This document shows positions 24,700 to 33,623 of a stretch of DNA of 41,109 bases, piece by piece; position 1 is the stretch's first letter, and each line of letters opens with the position of its first letter. The notes beneath the pieces were generated by a model that searched no databases, was not told where the DNA came from, and was given only the letters and a program-made list of their open reading frames with translations. The DNA comes from Tissierellia bacterium. Lineage in GTDB: Bacteria > Bacillota > Clostridia > Tissierellales > Peptoniphilaceae. Location of the stretch: assembly GCA_030527425.1 (NCBI GenBank), contig JAUNAV010000010.1:1-41109 (forward strand), written 5' to 3'. The position numbers were made by a program, and so were the translations under genes.

Positions 24700-26636
24700 T
24701 AACTAATCACCGAACCTGGTTTTTTATCTTCTAGTGTTGTAAGTAATGATACATCTCCATCATCTGCTGCAAGTAGCATTCCCTCAGATACAATACCTCT
24801 CATTTTAGCAGGCTTAAGATTGGTAATTACTGCTACATTTTTTCCAATTAAATCTTCTGGATTATACCATTTTTTAATTCCACTTACGATTGATCTTGGC
24901 CTATTTTCACCTACATCCACTTTAAATACCAATAATTTATCGGCATCTGGGTGCTCTTTTGCTTCTATGATCTTACCAACTTTAAGTTCAATTTTATCAA
25001 AATCATCGATTGATATTTCTTCTTTGGATTCTTTTTTAACTTCTTCTTGTTTCTTATTTAATCTTTCTTTAATTAAGAGATTATTTTTTTCATGGAATTT
25101 TTTAAGTTCTTCTTCTATATCAAGTCTTTCAAATAGATTCTTGCCTTTTTGAACTTTTGCGCCTTCTTCTAAAAGTCCAAACTCTTTTGCAGATTCAAAT
25201 CCTTTATTTTCTGTTCCAAGTTTCTCAAATATTTTTCTTGAGGTATCAACCATTACAGGTTCAATTAGATTTGCAACAATTCTTAAAGTTTCTGCTAAAT
25301 TATACAATACAGTATTTAATCTATCGTATTTTTCTTCTCTTCCAAGAATCCATGGTTCAGTTTGATCTACATATTTATTTGCTCTTCTAATTAATGTCCA
25401 CACCGTCTCAAGAGCCTTTGAGAAATTAAACTCATCCATTAGCTGGGTAAACTTATCATAAGTATTTTTAGCTAGATTAATTAATTCATCATCAACATCT
25501 TCTTTGATGCTTCCTTTTTTAACTATTCCATCATTGTACTTAGTTATCATTGAAGTTGTTCTACTAACTAAATTTCCTAAATCATTTACCAAATCTGAAT
25601 TATATCTTTCTAAGAATTTTCTTGATAGGAAATTTCCATCATTTCCAAAATTAAATTCCCTTAAAACATGATATTTTAAAGCATCAATTCCATATAATTC
25701 AACTAATGGTTCTGGATATATAATATTTCCTTTTGACTTACTCATCTTATCATTGTCAAAAAGGATCCATCCATGTGCAAATATTTTTTCTGGTAGATCA
25801 ATATCTAAAGCCATAAGTAAAGCAGGCCATATTATCGCATGAAATCTAACGATGTCTTTTCCAACTAGATGGACACTTGCTGGCCAATATTTATTAAATT
25901 TCTCATCATCTTCGCCAAATCCTATAGCTGAAAGATAACATGTAAGTGCATCTATCCAAACATAAATAACATGTTTATCATCAAATGGAACATCTACTCC
26001 CCAGTCAAAGCTTGTTCTGGTTACTGAAAGATCATCAAGTCCTTCATTGATGAAATTATTTAACATCTCATTTTGTCTAAATTTAGGTTCTAAAAATTCA
26101 GGATGATTTTTGTAAAGCTCTTTTAATTTATCAGTGTATTTTGATAGTCTAAAGAAATAAGATTCCTCTTCATGATAATGCACTTCTCTGCCACAATCTG
26201 GGCATTTGCCATCTTCTAACTGACTTTCAGTCCAAAAAGATTCACAAGGAGTACAGTAATAGCCTTTGTAATGACCTTTGTAAATATCCCCTTTGTCATA
26301 GAGATATTTAAAATTTCTTTTAACATTCTCTTCATGTTTTTTGTCTGTACTTCTAATAAATGAATCATATTCTATATTTAATTTCTCCCATAATTTTTTT
26401 GTCTCATCTACTATTTTGTCTACATATTCTATGGGAGTTTTTCCTGCTTTTTGAGCAGTTTCCATTATTTTTTGTCCATGTTCATCGGTTCCAGTTGTCA
26501 TAAATGCATCATATCCTTGAAGCTTCTTATATCTTTTAAGGACATCTGCAATAATAGTTGTATAAGTATTTCCCAAATGTAGATTGCTATTTGGGTAATA
26601 AATTGGAGTGGTTATATAATATGACTTTTTGTCCAT
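24699..26636 (-). CDS. metG: Methionyl-tRNA synthetase with C-terminal tRNA-binding domain
   Basis: This 645-residue class I synthetase has the HIGH-type PNSNLHLGN near residue 16-24, a zinc-binding knuckle in the connective peptide (CTPCESF and CPDCG, about 128-150), the motif DKMSKSKGN near residue 300, and an anticodon-binding helical bundle. A C-terminal Trbp111-like OB-fold follows (about 545-645: KIELKVGKIIEAKEHPDADK). It charges both initiator and elongator tRNA-Met. It leads the metG-tatD-rnmV-rsmA-glutaredoxin operon. No T-box precedes it, unlike ileS and tyrS in this window. Confidence 0.97.
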   Translation of the reverse strand: MDKKSYYITTPIYYPNSNLHLGNTYTTIIADVLKRYKKLQGYDAFMTTGTDEHGQKIMETAQKAGKTPIEYVDKIVDETKKLWEKLNIEYDSFIRSTDKKHEENVKRNFKYLYDKGDIYKGHYKGYYCTPCESFWTESQLEDGKCPDCGREVHYHEEESYFFRLSKYTDKLKELYKNHPEFLEPKFRQNEMLNNFINEGLDDLSVTRTSFDWGVDVPFDDKHVIYVWIDALTCYLSAIGFGEDDEKFNKYWPASVHLVGKDIVRFHAIIWPALLMALDIDLPEKIFAHGWILFDNDKMSKSKGNIIYPEPLVELYGIDALKYHVLREFNFGNDGNFLSRKFLERYNSDLVNDLGNLVSRTTSMITKYNDGIVKKGSIKEDVDDELINLAKNTYDKFTQLMDEFNFSKALETVWTLIRRANKYVDQTEPWILGREEKYDRLNTVLYNLAETLRIVANLIEPVMVDTSRKIFEKLGTENKGFESAKEFGLLEEGAKVQKGKNLFERLDIEEELKKFHEKNNLLIKERLNKKQEEVKKESKEEISIDDFDKIELKVGKIIEAKEHPDADKLLVFKVDVGENRPRSIVSGIKKWYNPEDLIGKNVAVITNLKPAKMRGIVSEGMLLAADDGDVSLLTTLEDKKPGSVIS

Positions 26637-26681
26637 AAATTCCTTCCTTTGCTTTCGTTAATTAAATAAATATATGTATTT

Positions 26682-26709
26682 ATCATATGCTTTTATAGCT
26701 AAATGTCAA
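26682..26709 (-). promoter_or_regulatory. Predicted promoter of the metG operon
   Basis: TTGACA (26709-26704), a 16-nt spacer and TATGAT (26687-26682) on the minus strand lie about 45 nt upstream of the metG ATG, divergent from the MATE gene. Confidence 0.65.
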
Positions 26710-26785
26710 TATACAAGCCATTTAATAAAGACTAGAAATTTATTTTAAATATGCTAAAATAGTTTAATATAAGGGAGGTTTTATT

Positions 26786-28060
26786 ATTTCTAAGACAAAA
26801 AAAGAATTTTTTCGATTTATCATTCCATCAATAACTGCAATGTGGGTATTTTCGATCTACTTTATCGTAGATGGTTTTTTTGTGTCCAAATTTGTTGGTG
26901 AAAAAGCTCTATCTGCTGTAAATATTGTTTTACCCTTTATAAGTTTTTTATTAGCTGTAGCTATCTGCTTTGCAATAGGTACTCAAACTATAATTGGTAT
27001 ATCTTTAGGAAAAAAGGAATATAAAAAAGCTAATTCTATTTTTTCTTTTATGATTATAAGTCTCTTTCTAATTTCTATTGTCATTAGTTTTATTTGCCAT
27101 TTTAAAGCAAATTTACTTATCAAATTTTTATCAGGTGGAAGAGATAATAATCTAGCTTTAGATTATTTAAAATGCCTTTTATATTTTGCACCATTTTATA
27201 TAATAGCCTATATATTTGAAGTGCTTGTAAAAATAGACTCTTTTCCGAAACTTGCTGTAGTAGTGGCTTTAATTTCAGCCTTTAGCAATATATTCTTAGA
27301 TTATATCTTCCTTTCAACTTTTAATTTGGGAATAAAAGGTGCAGCAATCGCCACTGGTTTTAGTCAATTTATAGCAAGTGTGATTTATTTTGTTCATTTT
27401 GCATTAAAAAGAGGAAAATTACATTTTGTAAAATTTAAAAATCATTTTAAATTGTATCCAAGAATACTTTTTATAGGCGCAGGCGACTTTTTATCTGAAT
27501 TATCTACAGGTATAATCGTATATCTTTACAATTACTTTTTGTACAAAAAAATTGGATTAGAAGCAATTATAGTCTTTACAATAATTAATTATATATCACA
27601 AATTTCTACTGTTACAATGCAAGGAATAAGCCAAGGTATTCAACCTTTAGTAAGCTATTATTATGGAAGAGGTGATAGAAAATATATAGAATTTTTAAAA
27701 TATGCCTTTCTTTCAAGTGCAATATTTTCAATTTTCTTCTTTTTAGCATCGAATATTTTCGCATATGATATACTAAAACTATTTCTAACTGAAGTTAATT
27801 CATTTGATATTTCTTCATTTAGATTATATTCGCCATTTTTTCTAGTGATAGGTGCCAATATATTGATTATTGGATTTTTTGCATCCATTGCAAAAGCAAA
27901 ATCAGCAATTTTTATATCACTATTAAGATCAATTATAATTATAGCCCCAGTACTTTGTATAATTACTAGCAAATACATCTTTTTATCATCATTTATAACA
28001 GAGATAATCACATTAATCTTTTCGCTTTTTTTAGTGGCAAGATTTAAACAAGCTCTTTAA
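26786..28060 (+). CDS. MATE-family multidrug/Na+ efflux transporter, apparent AUU start
   Basis: This is an integral membrane protein with about 12 hydrophobic segments in two repeats. It carries MATE features: FFRFIIPSITAMWVFSIYFIVDGFF at the N-terminus (seen across both possible starts), GTQTIIGISLGKKEYKKA near residue 75, and QGISQGIQPLVSYYYGRGD in the second half. It exports cationic compounds using an ion gradient (family knowledge). The first ATG (26840) has no ribosome site and falls inside membrane segment 1. The homologous region begins upstream, right after GGGAGG (26773-26778). The only codon in frame at a proper distance is ATT at 26786 (7 nt) or 26783, giving about 424 residues. 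The start is inferred. Confidence 0.87.
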   Translation: MSKTKKEFFRFIIPSITAMWVFSIYFIVDGFFVSKFVGEKALSAVNIVLPFISFLLAVAICFAIGTQTIIGISLGKKEYKKANSIFSFMIISLFLISIVISFICHFKANLLIKFLSGGRDNNLALDYLKCLLYFAPFYIIAYIFEVLVKIDSFPKLAVVVALISAFSNIFLDYIFLSTFNLGIKGAAIATGFSQFIASVIYFVHFALKRGKLHFVKFKNHFKLYPRILFIGAGDFLSELSTGIIVYLYNYFLYKKIGLEAIIVFTIINYISQISTVTMQGISQGIQPLVSYYYGRGDRKYIEFLKYAFLSSAIFSIFFFLASNIFAYDILKLFLTEVNSFDISSFRLYSPFFLVIGANILIIGFFASIAKAKSAIFISLLRSIIIIAPVLCIITSKYIFLSSFITEIITLIFSLFLVARFKQAL

Positions 28061-28065
28061 ATGAC

Positions 28066-28094
28066 TTGACAAAAATAATAATATACAATACAAT
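28066..28094 (+). promoter_or_regulatory. Predicted promoter of the tyrS transcript
   Basis: TTGACA (28066-28071), a 17-nt spacer and TACAAT (28089-28094) form a near-perfect promoter only 5 nt after the MATE stop codon, placing the start of the T-box leader near 28101. Confidence 0.8.
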
Positions 28095-28100
28095 ATATTC

Positions 28101-28252
28101 AAATATAACTAAGGTTAAGACAAGTAGCTGATGTTGAAATACTAAAGTGAAATTACACTTAACTATGTTTAATGGGGCTTTCGCCATACAGAAAGCATGA
28201 GTCTAAGAAAGGTGGTACCGCTGCAATGCCCTTTCATAGCTCTTTTTTTATA
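28101..28252 (+). promoter_or_regulatory. T-box riboswitch leader of tyrS, very short Stem I
   Basis: The T-box core AAAGGTGGTACCGC (about 28219-28232) is clear and carries the TGGT that pairs with tRNA ends. Stem I spans only about 50 nt: lower stem GTTAAG (28114-28119) / CTTAAC (28158-28163), AGTA on the left, and GTGAAAT-TAC-A on the right, giving a Tyr specifier TAC at 28154-28156. Stem III is GCTTTC/GAAAGC. A T7 tract (28246-28252) follows. The hairpin before it pairs GAAAGG with CCTTTC around the T-box itself, extended by CTA/TAG and GAG/CTC. I see no separate downstream terminator stem. Confidence 0.85.
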
Positions 28253-28271
28253 CCCATTTTAAGGAGGAAAT

Positions 28272-29507
28272 ATGAATTTAGAATATGATAATGTATTTGA
28301 TGAGCTTGTTGAACGTGGATATTATGAACAAGCTACTGATGAAAATGAATTAAAAGAAAAATTAAAAAATGAAAAGATAACTTTTTACTGTGGTTTTGAT
28401 GCTACTGCAGATTCTTTAACTGTAGGTCATCTAATTCAAGTTATGGTTATGATGAGAATGCAAAATTATGGTCATAGACCAATAGCCCTTCTTGGTGGAG
28501 GAACTACAATGATTGGTGATCCTAGCGGAAGAAGCGATATGAGAATGGTTATGACAAAAGAAACTATTGAACACAATGCAAATTGTTTCTTTGAACAATT
28601 TAAAAGATTTTTAGATTTTTCTGAGGGCAAAGCAATAGTTGAAAACAATGCTAATTGGCTTTTAAATCTTAATTTTATTGAATTTTTAAGAGATGCAGGT
28701 AGCGAATTTTTAGTTAATGATATGCTTAAAAAAGATGCATATAAAAATAGAATGGAAAAAGGATTAACATTCTTTGAATTTTCTTATATGCTACTTCAAT
28801 CATATGACTTTTTAGAATTATATAGAAGACATAATTGTGTATTACAAATTGGTGGTAGCGATCAATGGTCAAATATCATTGGTGGCTATGATCTAGTACG
28901 CAAAAAAGAAAAAGATAAAGTTTATGGAATGACATTTAAGCTTCTAACAACTGCAGATGGAGTAAAGATGGGAAAAAGCCAAAAAGGAGCAGTTTGGTTA
29001 GATGAAAATAAAACAAGCCCATATGAATTATATCAATACATGAGAAATATCGATGATAGAGATGTACTAAAGTTCCTACTTCTCTTGACATTCATACCAA
29101 CAGAAGAATGTAAGAAATTATGTGAAAGTAAAGAAGCGAAAGACATAAATCACGCCAAAGATGTATTGGCATATGAAATATGTAAATTCGTTCACGGAAA
29201 AGATAAAGCAGATCAAGCAAAGGAAGCTTCTAAAGCATTATTTTCAGGTAAAGGCGATGAATCAGCAATGCCTCAAACAGATATTAGCGAAAGTGATCTT
29301 CCAAAAGGTATTTTAAATCTTTTAACAGAATTAGGACTTACTAAATCAAATGGAGAAGCTAGAAGACTTATAAAGCAAGGTGGTATTTCTATCGATGATA
29401 AAAAAATTACTGATCCATTTTTAGAAATATCAAAAGATCTATTTGAGGACAATAAGATAATTATCAAAAAAGGAAAGAAGACTTTCCATAAAATCAATTT
29501 AATATAA
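28272..29507 (+). CDS. tyrS: Tyrosyl-tRNA synthetase
   Basis: This 411-residue class I synthetase has YCGFDATADSLTVGHL near the N-terminus (HIGH-type), Tyr-binding QSYDFLELY and GGSDQWSNIIGG near residue 195, and a KMSKS-type loop GVKMGKSQKGA near residue 232. A C-terminal S4 RNA-binding domain follows (about 340-400). It charges tRNA-Tyr. The ribosome site AAGGAGGAAAT is 11 nt after the leader's last structured element. It is a single-gene transcript between its T-box leader and a strong terminator. Confidence 0.97.
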   Translation: MNLEYDNVFDELVERGYYEQATDENELKEKLKNEKITFYCGFDATADSLTVGHLIQVMVMMRMQNYGHRPIALLGGGTTMIGDPSGRSDMRMVMTKETIEHNANCFFEQFKRFLDFSEGKAIVENNANWLLNLNFIEFLRDAGSEFLVNDMLKKDAYKNRMEKGLTFFEFSYMLLQSYDFLELYRRHNCVLQIGGSDQWSNIIGGYDLVRKKEKDKVYGMTFKLLTTADGVKMGKSQKGAVWLDENKTSPYELYQYMRNIDDRDVLKFLLLLTFIPTEECKKLCESKEAKDINHAKDVLAYEICKFVHGKDKADQAKEASKALFSGKGDESAMPQTDISESDLPKGILNLLTELGLTKSNGEARRLIKQGGISIDDKKITDPFLEISKDLFEDNKIIIKKGKKTFHKINLI

Positions 29508-29509
29508 GA

Positions 29510-29541
29510 AAAAGCTGTTGTATTTTGATACAACAGCTTTT
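29510..29541. terminator. Bidirectional terminator between tyrS and the M42 peptidase gene
   Basis: A perfect 14-bp stem AAAAGCTGTTGTAT / ATACAACAGCTTTT with the 4-nt loop TTTG lies 2 nt after the tyrS stop. Its symmetrical A/T ends allow termination of both converging genes. Confidence 0.92.
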
Positions 29542-29576
29542 AAATATTTAAATATCAACATTTATTTGCTTATTTT

Positions 29577-30599
29577 TTATTTTTGAATAAATTTTTCTAA
29601 TAATGTATAGGCATTTTTAAGACCATTTTCATGCACTCTTTCATATCCATGAGAACATGCAATTCCTGCTCCAATTAAAGCATGTCTATAATCATAGCAA
29701 GAGCTCATAGCAGCTGATGCATCTGATCCATAAAATGGATAGATATCGACAGCATAATCTAGATTATTTTCTTTAGCAATTTCTATTAATTCATTGGTTA
29801 AGTCATAATTATAAGGTCCTGAAGAATCTTTGGCGCAAATTGATAATTTAGTTTCATCTGTTTCTAAATCATCATATACAACACCCATATCTACAGCGAG
29901 CATATCGGTGATATCTTTTGGATGTCCACTAGCTGCTCCATGTCCAACTTCTTCATAAACTGTAAACATCATGTAGATATCTCTATTTAGTTTAATATTC
30001 TTTTCTTTTATTTCTCTAGCAAGGGCAAGAAGCATTGCTGAAGATGCTTTGTCATCTAGATGACGTGATTTGATAAATCCATTTTGTATTCTAAATCTTG
30101 GATCAAGTGAAATAAAATCTCCGGCATTTATTCCATATTTTTTAACATCTTCTTTGTTTTTTACTAAAAGATCTAGAACAACTTCCATATTATCTGCATC
30201 TCTTTTTGCTTCATATGGTTCTTTTGAGCCATGAACTGCTGGTTCATTTAATCTAACAGTGCCCGAGTACTCTTTACCATCTCTAGTGTGGACTGTTACA
30301 TTTTCTTGTTCTACATAATTAAGTGGAAAACCTCCAAGAGTTGTTACTTTAAGTCTTCCATTTGACTTTATACTTCTTACCATTAAGCCTAATGTATCAA
30401 TATGTGCACTTAATAACAATCCATTGCCTTTATTTTGAGAGATTTTAGCAACCACATTTCCTTTTGTAGTTTGATAAGCCTCATAACCTAACTTTTCAAA
30501 TTCTTCGAGTAAGTATTTTTCACACTTTTTTGTAAAACCTGTTGGAGATGGTGTATTACATAATTTTTCAAGATATTCTTCTATAACCTTAATGTCCAT
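29577..30599 (-). CDS. M42-family metallo-aminopeptidase
   Basis: This 340-residue cytoplasmic peptidase of the M42 (glutamyl aminopeptidase/FrvX-like) family has metal ligands in LLSAHIDTLGLMV near residue 64, the bridging Asp in RHLDDKASSAMLL near residue 180, catalytic Glu in YEEVGHGAASG near residue 215, the Asp in LAVDMGV and a C-terminal His in IACSHGYER. Members are usually large self-compartmentalising assemblies that trim peptides. A GGAGG site precedes the ATG. It lies 8 nt after the secreted C39 peptidase gene and probably shares its transcript. Confidence 0.93.
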   Translation of the reverse strand: MDIKVIEEYLEKLCNTPSPTGFTKKCEKYLLEEFEKLGYEAYQTTKGNVVAKISQNKGNGLLLSAHIDTLGLMVRSIKSNGRLKVTTLGGFPLNYVEQENVTVHTRDGKEYSGTVRLNEPAVHGSKEPYEAKRDADNMEVVLDLLVKNKEDVKKYGINAGDFISLDPRFRIQNGFIKSRHLDDKASSAMLLALAREIKEKNIKLNRDIYMMFTVYEEVGHGAASGHPKDITDMLAVDMGVVYDDLETDETKLSICAKDSSGPYNYDLTNELIEIAKENNLDYAVDIYPFYGSDASAAMSSCYDYRHALIGAGIACSHGYERVHENGLKNAYTLLEKFIQK

Positions 30600-30607
30600 A
30601 AGACCTC

Positions 30608-32152
30608 CTAAAAATTGATAAATGTACTTCTTGACTCTATTGTATCCAAATTATCCAAATATAATTTCAAACTTTTCTCCCCATCTAAATGATAATCAAA
30701 TGAGAAGAGTTGTTTAGCTTGTGAAACTATAAAATTTGGAGAATAGGCTTTTAATGATCTATCTTGGCTAGCTGGATCATTTACAAGAACATTTCCATTA
30801 TTATCTATACCCCTAAGTACAATAAAATGTCCTCCGCTTGTAAAATATCCTGGACTCATGGATGCAATTATAGGATTTCCATCATTTAATTCATTAATTA
30901 TAAAATCGCTACTCGGTGAAACTTGATATACATCAATATCGTAATCATCACATACTCCGCCAAATAAAGCCCATGATGATCCGACATTTCTTATATAATA
31001 TCCAGAAGAAGCGCCTCCAATATCTTCTACTAATTCTCCTGGATTGATTTTTTCATCGGTCATATAGCTAAGTATCATCGAAAGAGAAGTTGGTCCGCAA
31101 CCTGCTTGAGCGATATCACTGTCTCCATATCTATAATTTCCCCATCTGGCATCATATTGTATATAATAATCTATTGCCATAGGATCATCTATTATATCAT
31201 CTTTTAAATTCATATAATAATAAACTATAGGATTTTGGAATTTATTTTGATGTTTTACCATAAAATCTACATCGCCATTGGCATTTGCTATTTTATCTCC
31301 TATATTTACTATTTGTCCTTCTGCAATCTGGTTTTTTACATTACCAATTCTAAATTCAACATCCTTCTTTTTAAGAATTATATAATCATCAGAAACTTTT
31401 TTAACCTTCATTCCATTTGCAGGGGAAACTACATCTTCATTTTCTTTTGTTTCTATTGTCACAAAAGGTTTTTTAGCTGTGTATAGTTTCTTTAAAATAA
31501 AACCTGTTGGAGACATAAAATCTTCATTTAAGAATCTATAATTGTGAGATATTTGTGATTTATACGCTTCATCTTTACTTATCTCATTATTTACAAAAGA
31601 CAAATAGTCTTTATTTAATTCTTCTTGTTTTAAAAAACCTTGTTTTTTCTTAAAAAAGTCTCTGTCTTCATTTCTTAAAAGAGCTTTTTTCAAATAGAAT
31701 CTATCTGTTTTTTTCTCAAGCTCGTCAAGGTCTTTATCATATATTATATTAAATACTTCTCCAAGACTAAATTGTGAAACTTTTAATTTCTTAGCTTTCT
31801 TCTTTGATTTTTTTGATTTCTTTGCTTTTTTATTGGCCTTTGTTTTTTTCTTACTTTTTTCTTTATTTTTAACTTTTTTACTGTCTTTTTTGTCTTTATT
31901 TTTTTCTACAACCGAAAGTTCTTTATCATTAGAACTACTTATTTCGCTTTCAATTACATTTTTCTTATCATTGCTAGAATTTGAGTTGCTATTATGACTT
32001 GATATATCCTCTCTTATTATTACATTTGGATAAATCTCATCTGAAGATGAATAACTTTCAAAATCTAAATTATCAGCTTTTGATACATTTATATTAGATA
32101 AAGCTAATAATAAAGAAAAAAGGGCTATAGATTTCTTTGCTACTTTTTTCAA
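30608..32152 (-). CDS. Secreted C39-type cysteine peptidase with Lys-rich linker and degenerate M23-like domain
   Basis: This 514-residue protein starts at TTG (32152) after GGAGGG. Seen: a Sec signal peptide (1 to about 26); a Ser/Asn-rich then very Lys-rich linker (about 50-125); a helical charged region (126-210); a domain at about 241-310 resembling the beta-fold of M23/LytM peptidases (SPANGMKVKKVSDD, EGQIVNIGDKIANANG) but without the zinc His and Asp residues; and a C-terminal C39-like papain fold (about 328-490). In the C39 domain Cys352 is in AGCGPTS, His442 in SGGHFIVLRG and Asp459 in VNDPAS. It probably acts at the cell wall as a peptidase or amidase. The target is unknown. Confidence 0.85.
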   Translation of the reverse strand: MKKVAKKSIALFSLLLALSNINVSKADNLDFESYSSSDEIYPNVIIREDISSHNSNSNSSNDKKNVIESEISSSNDKELSVVEKNKDKKDSKKVKNKEKSKKKTKANKKAKKSKKSKKKAKKLKVSQFSLGEVFNIIYDKDLDELEKKTDRFYLKKALLRNEDRDFFKKKQGFLKQEELNKDYLSFVNNEISKDEAYKSQISHNYRFLNEDFMSPTGFILKKLYTAKKPFVTIETKENEDVVSPANGMKVKKVSDDYIILKKKDVEFRIGNVKNQIAEGQIVNIGDKIANANGDVDFMVKHQNKFQNPIVYYYMNLKDDIIDDPMAIDYYIQYDARWGNYRYGDSDIAQAGCGPTSLSMILSYMTDEKINPGELVEDIGGASSGYYIRNVGSSWALFGGVCDDYDIDVYQVSPSSDFIINELNDGNPIIASMSPGYFTSGGHFIVLRGIDNNGNVLVNDPASQDRSLKAYSPNFIVSQAKQLFSFDYHLDGEKSLKLYLDNLDTIESRSTFINF

Positions 32153-32185
32153 TTTAAATTTCCCTCCAAAGAATATATATACTAA

Positions 32186-32215
32186 ATTATATCAACATTG
32201 ATTATACTTAGTCAA
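32186..32215 (-). promoter_or_regulatory. Predicted promoter of the C39 peptidase / M42 transcript
   Basis: TTGACT (32215-32210), an 18-nt spacer and TATAAT (32191-32186) on the minus strand lie about 35 nt upstream of the TTG start. Confidence 0.65.
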
Positions 32216-32236
32216 ATATATTAAAAAATATTTTAA

Positions 32237-32268
32237 AAAAGAGCCATCTTTATTAAGACAGCTCTTTT
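32237..32268 (-). terminator. Terminator of argG-argH, overlapping the argH stop
   Basis: On the minus strand AAAAGAGCTGTCTT pairs with AAGATGGCTCTTTT (12 Watson-Crick pairs and two G-U pairs) and is followed by more T. The argH stop codon (32253-32255) lies at the loop. Confidence 0.85.
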
Positions 32269-33623
32269 AATATGTTTTCTATTTGAATTTCTACCATTTG
32301 TGGATTGGCTGATCCGTAAACTTTTCTATTGTTAACCAAATTTTTAAGCTCCAGCACTTCGTATATATCTTCTTCTATCAATTGACTATAATTTTTAAAT
32401 TCTTCTAATGATAATTCATTTATGCTTTTATTTTTTAATACTAGATCATGCACAATTTCTGAAACAAGTCTATAGCTATCTCTAAAAGTCATGCCTTTTT
32501 TAGTTAAATAATCTGCTAGGTCAGTTGCATTTATATATCCATTTAATGCATTTTCTTTTAATCTTTTGACATTTACTTTTAATGTATCTATCATTTTATT
32601 AAATACTTTTAATGACAAGAAGACATTATCTATTGATCTAAATAAAATCTCCTTATCTTCTTGCATATCTTTATTATATGAAAGTGTCAATGCTTTCATT
32701 ACCACTAATAAATTGTTTAAATTGGAAAATGCATTTGCTGATTTTGCTCTAATTAGCTCTGCCATATCAGGATTTTTCTTTTGGGGCATTATGGAAGAGC
32801 CTGTAGAAAATTCATCTGATAAAGTGATGTAATTAAATTCTTTAGAAGAAAATATGATTATCTCTTCACAAAAACGAGACAAATGCATCATAATCATTGA
32901 TATATCATATAAAAGATCAAGAACATAATCCCTGTCACTTACAGAATCCATGCTATTTTCTGTAGGTTTACTAAATCCTAAGTCTTTAGCAGTCATAAAT
33001 CTATCAATATCATAAGTTGTAGCTGATAAAGCGCCAGCACCTAAAGGAGACTCATCAAGTAATTCTTTACTCATTTTTATTCTCTTGATATCACGAATAA
33101 ACATTTGAGCATAAGCAAGAATATAATGGGCAAATGTAACAGGCTGAGCGATTTGAAGATGCGTATAGCCTGGCATATAACTTTCTTTATGTTTTTTTGC
33201 CTTATCAACAAGTGTTTTTATCAACTCTTCTAATAAATTAACTAAATCATCGCATATATCTCTGCAATACATCTTCAAATCCAATGTCACTTGATCATTT
33301 CTACTTCTTGCAGTATGGAGTTTTTTTGCGGAATTTCCAATTCTTTTTGTAAGCTCACCCTCAATAAAAGAATGAATGTCTTCATAGCTAGTGTCTATTT
33401 TTAATTTCTCATTTTCAAGATCATCTTTTATTTCTAAAAGGCCCTGTTTTATTTTTTCATAATCATCTTTTTCGATTATTTTCTTTTCACAAAGCATTTT
33501 TGAATGACTAAGCGAACCTTTAATATCATAAAAAACCAATCTCTGATCTATTTCTATTGATTTATTTAAAAGATCCGCAAAGTCATCCAAATTCCCTTTG
33601 TACTTATTTTCCCAAAGCTTCAT
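32253..33623 (-). CDS. argH: Argininosuccinate lyase
   Basis: This 456-residue member of the fumarase/aspartase superfamily catalyses the last step of arginine synthesis (argininosuccinate to arginine plus fumarate). Seen: [15 protein letters not shown] near residue 80, [10 protein letters not shown] near 100, [17 protein letters not shown] near 152, and the catalytic-loop signature [12 protein letters not shown] near 270. I start at 33623, because GTGGAG lies 9 nt upstream; the in-frame ATG at 33641 has no site. It overlaps the argG end by 20 nt, so it is translationally coupled to it. Confidence 0.96.
   Translation of the reverse strand: MKLWENKYKGNLDDFADLLNKSIEIDQRLVFYDIKGSLSHSKMLCEKKIIEKDDYEKIKQGLLEIKDDLENEKLKIDTSYEDIHSFIEGELTKRIGNSAKKLHTARSRNDQVTLDLKMYCRDICDDLVNLLEELIKTLVDKAKKHKESYMPGYTHLQIAQPVTFAHYILAYAQMFIRDIKRIKMSKELLDESPLGAGALSATTYDIDRFMTAKDLGFSKPTENSMDSVSDRDYVLDLLYDISMIMMHLSRFCEEIIIFSSKEFNYITLSDEFSTGSSIMPQKKNPDMAELIRAKSANAFSNLNNLLVVMKALTLSYNKDMQEDKEILFRSIDNVFLSLKVFNKMIDTLKVNVKRLKENALNGYINATDLADYLTKKGMTFRDSYRLVSEIVHDLVLKNKSINELSLEEFKNYSQLIEEDIYEVLELKNLVNNRKVYGSANPQMVEIQIENILKELS

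Noticed and set aside
26840..26842. ATG at 26840 as start of the MATE transporter
   Set aside because: It would remove the conserved N-terminus, lies within membrane segment 1 and has no ribosome site, whereas GGGAGG stands about 60 nt upstream at the right place.
31787..31912. AAG/AAA-rich tract as a DNA repeat or recombination hotspot
   Set aside because: It is in frame and encodes the Lys-rich linker of the secreted C39 protein; copies are irregular, so coding constraint explains it.
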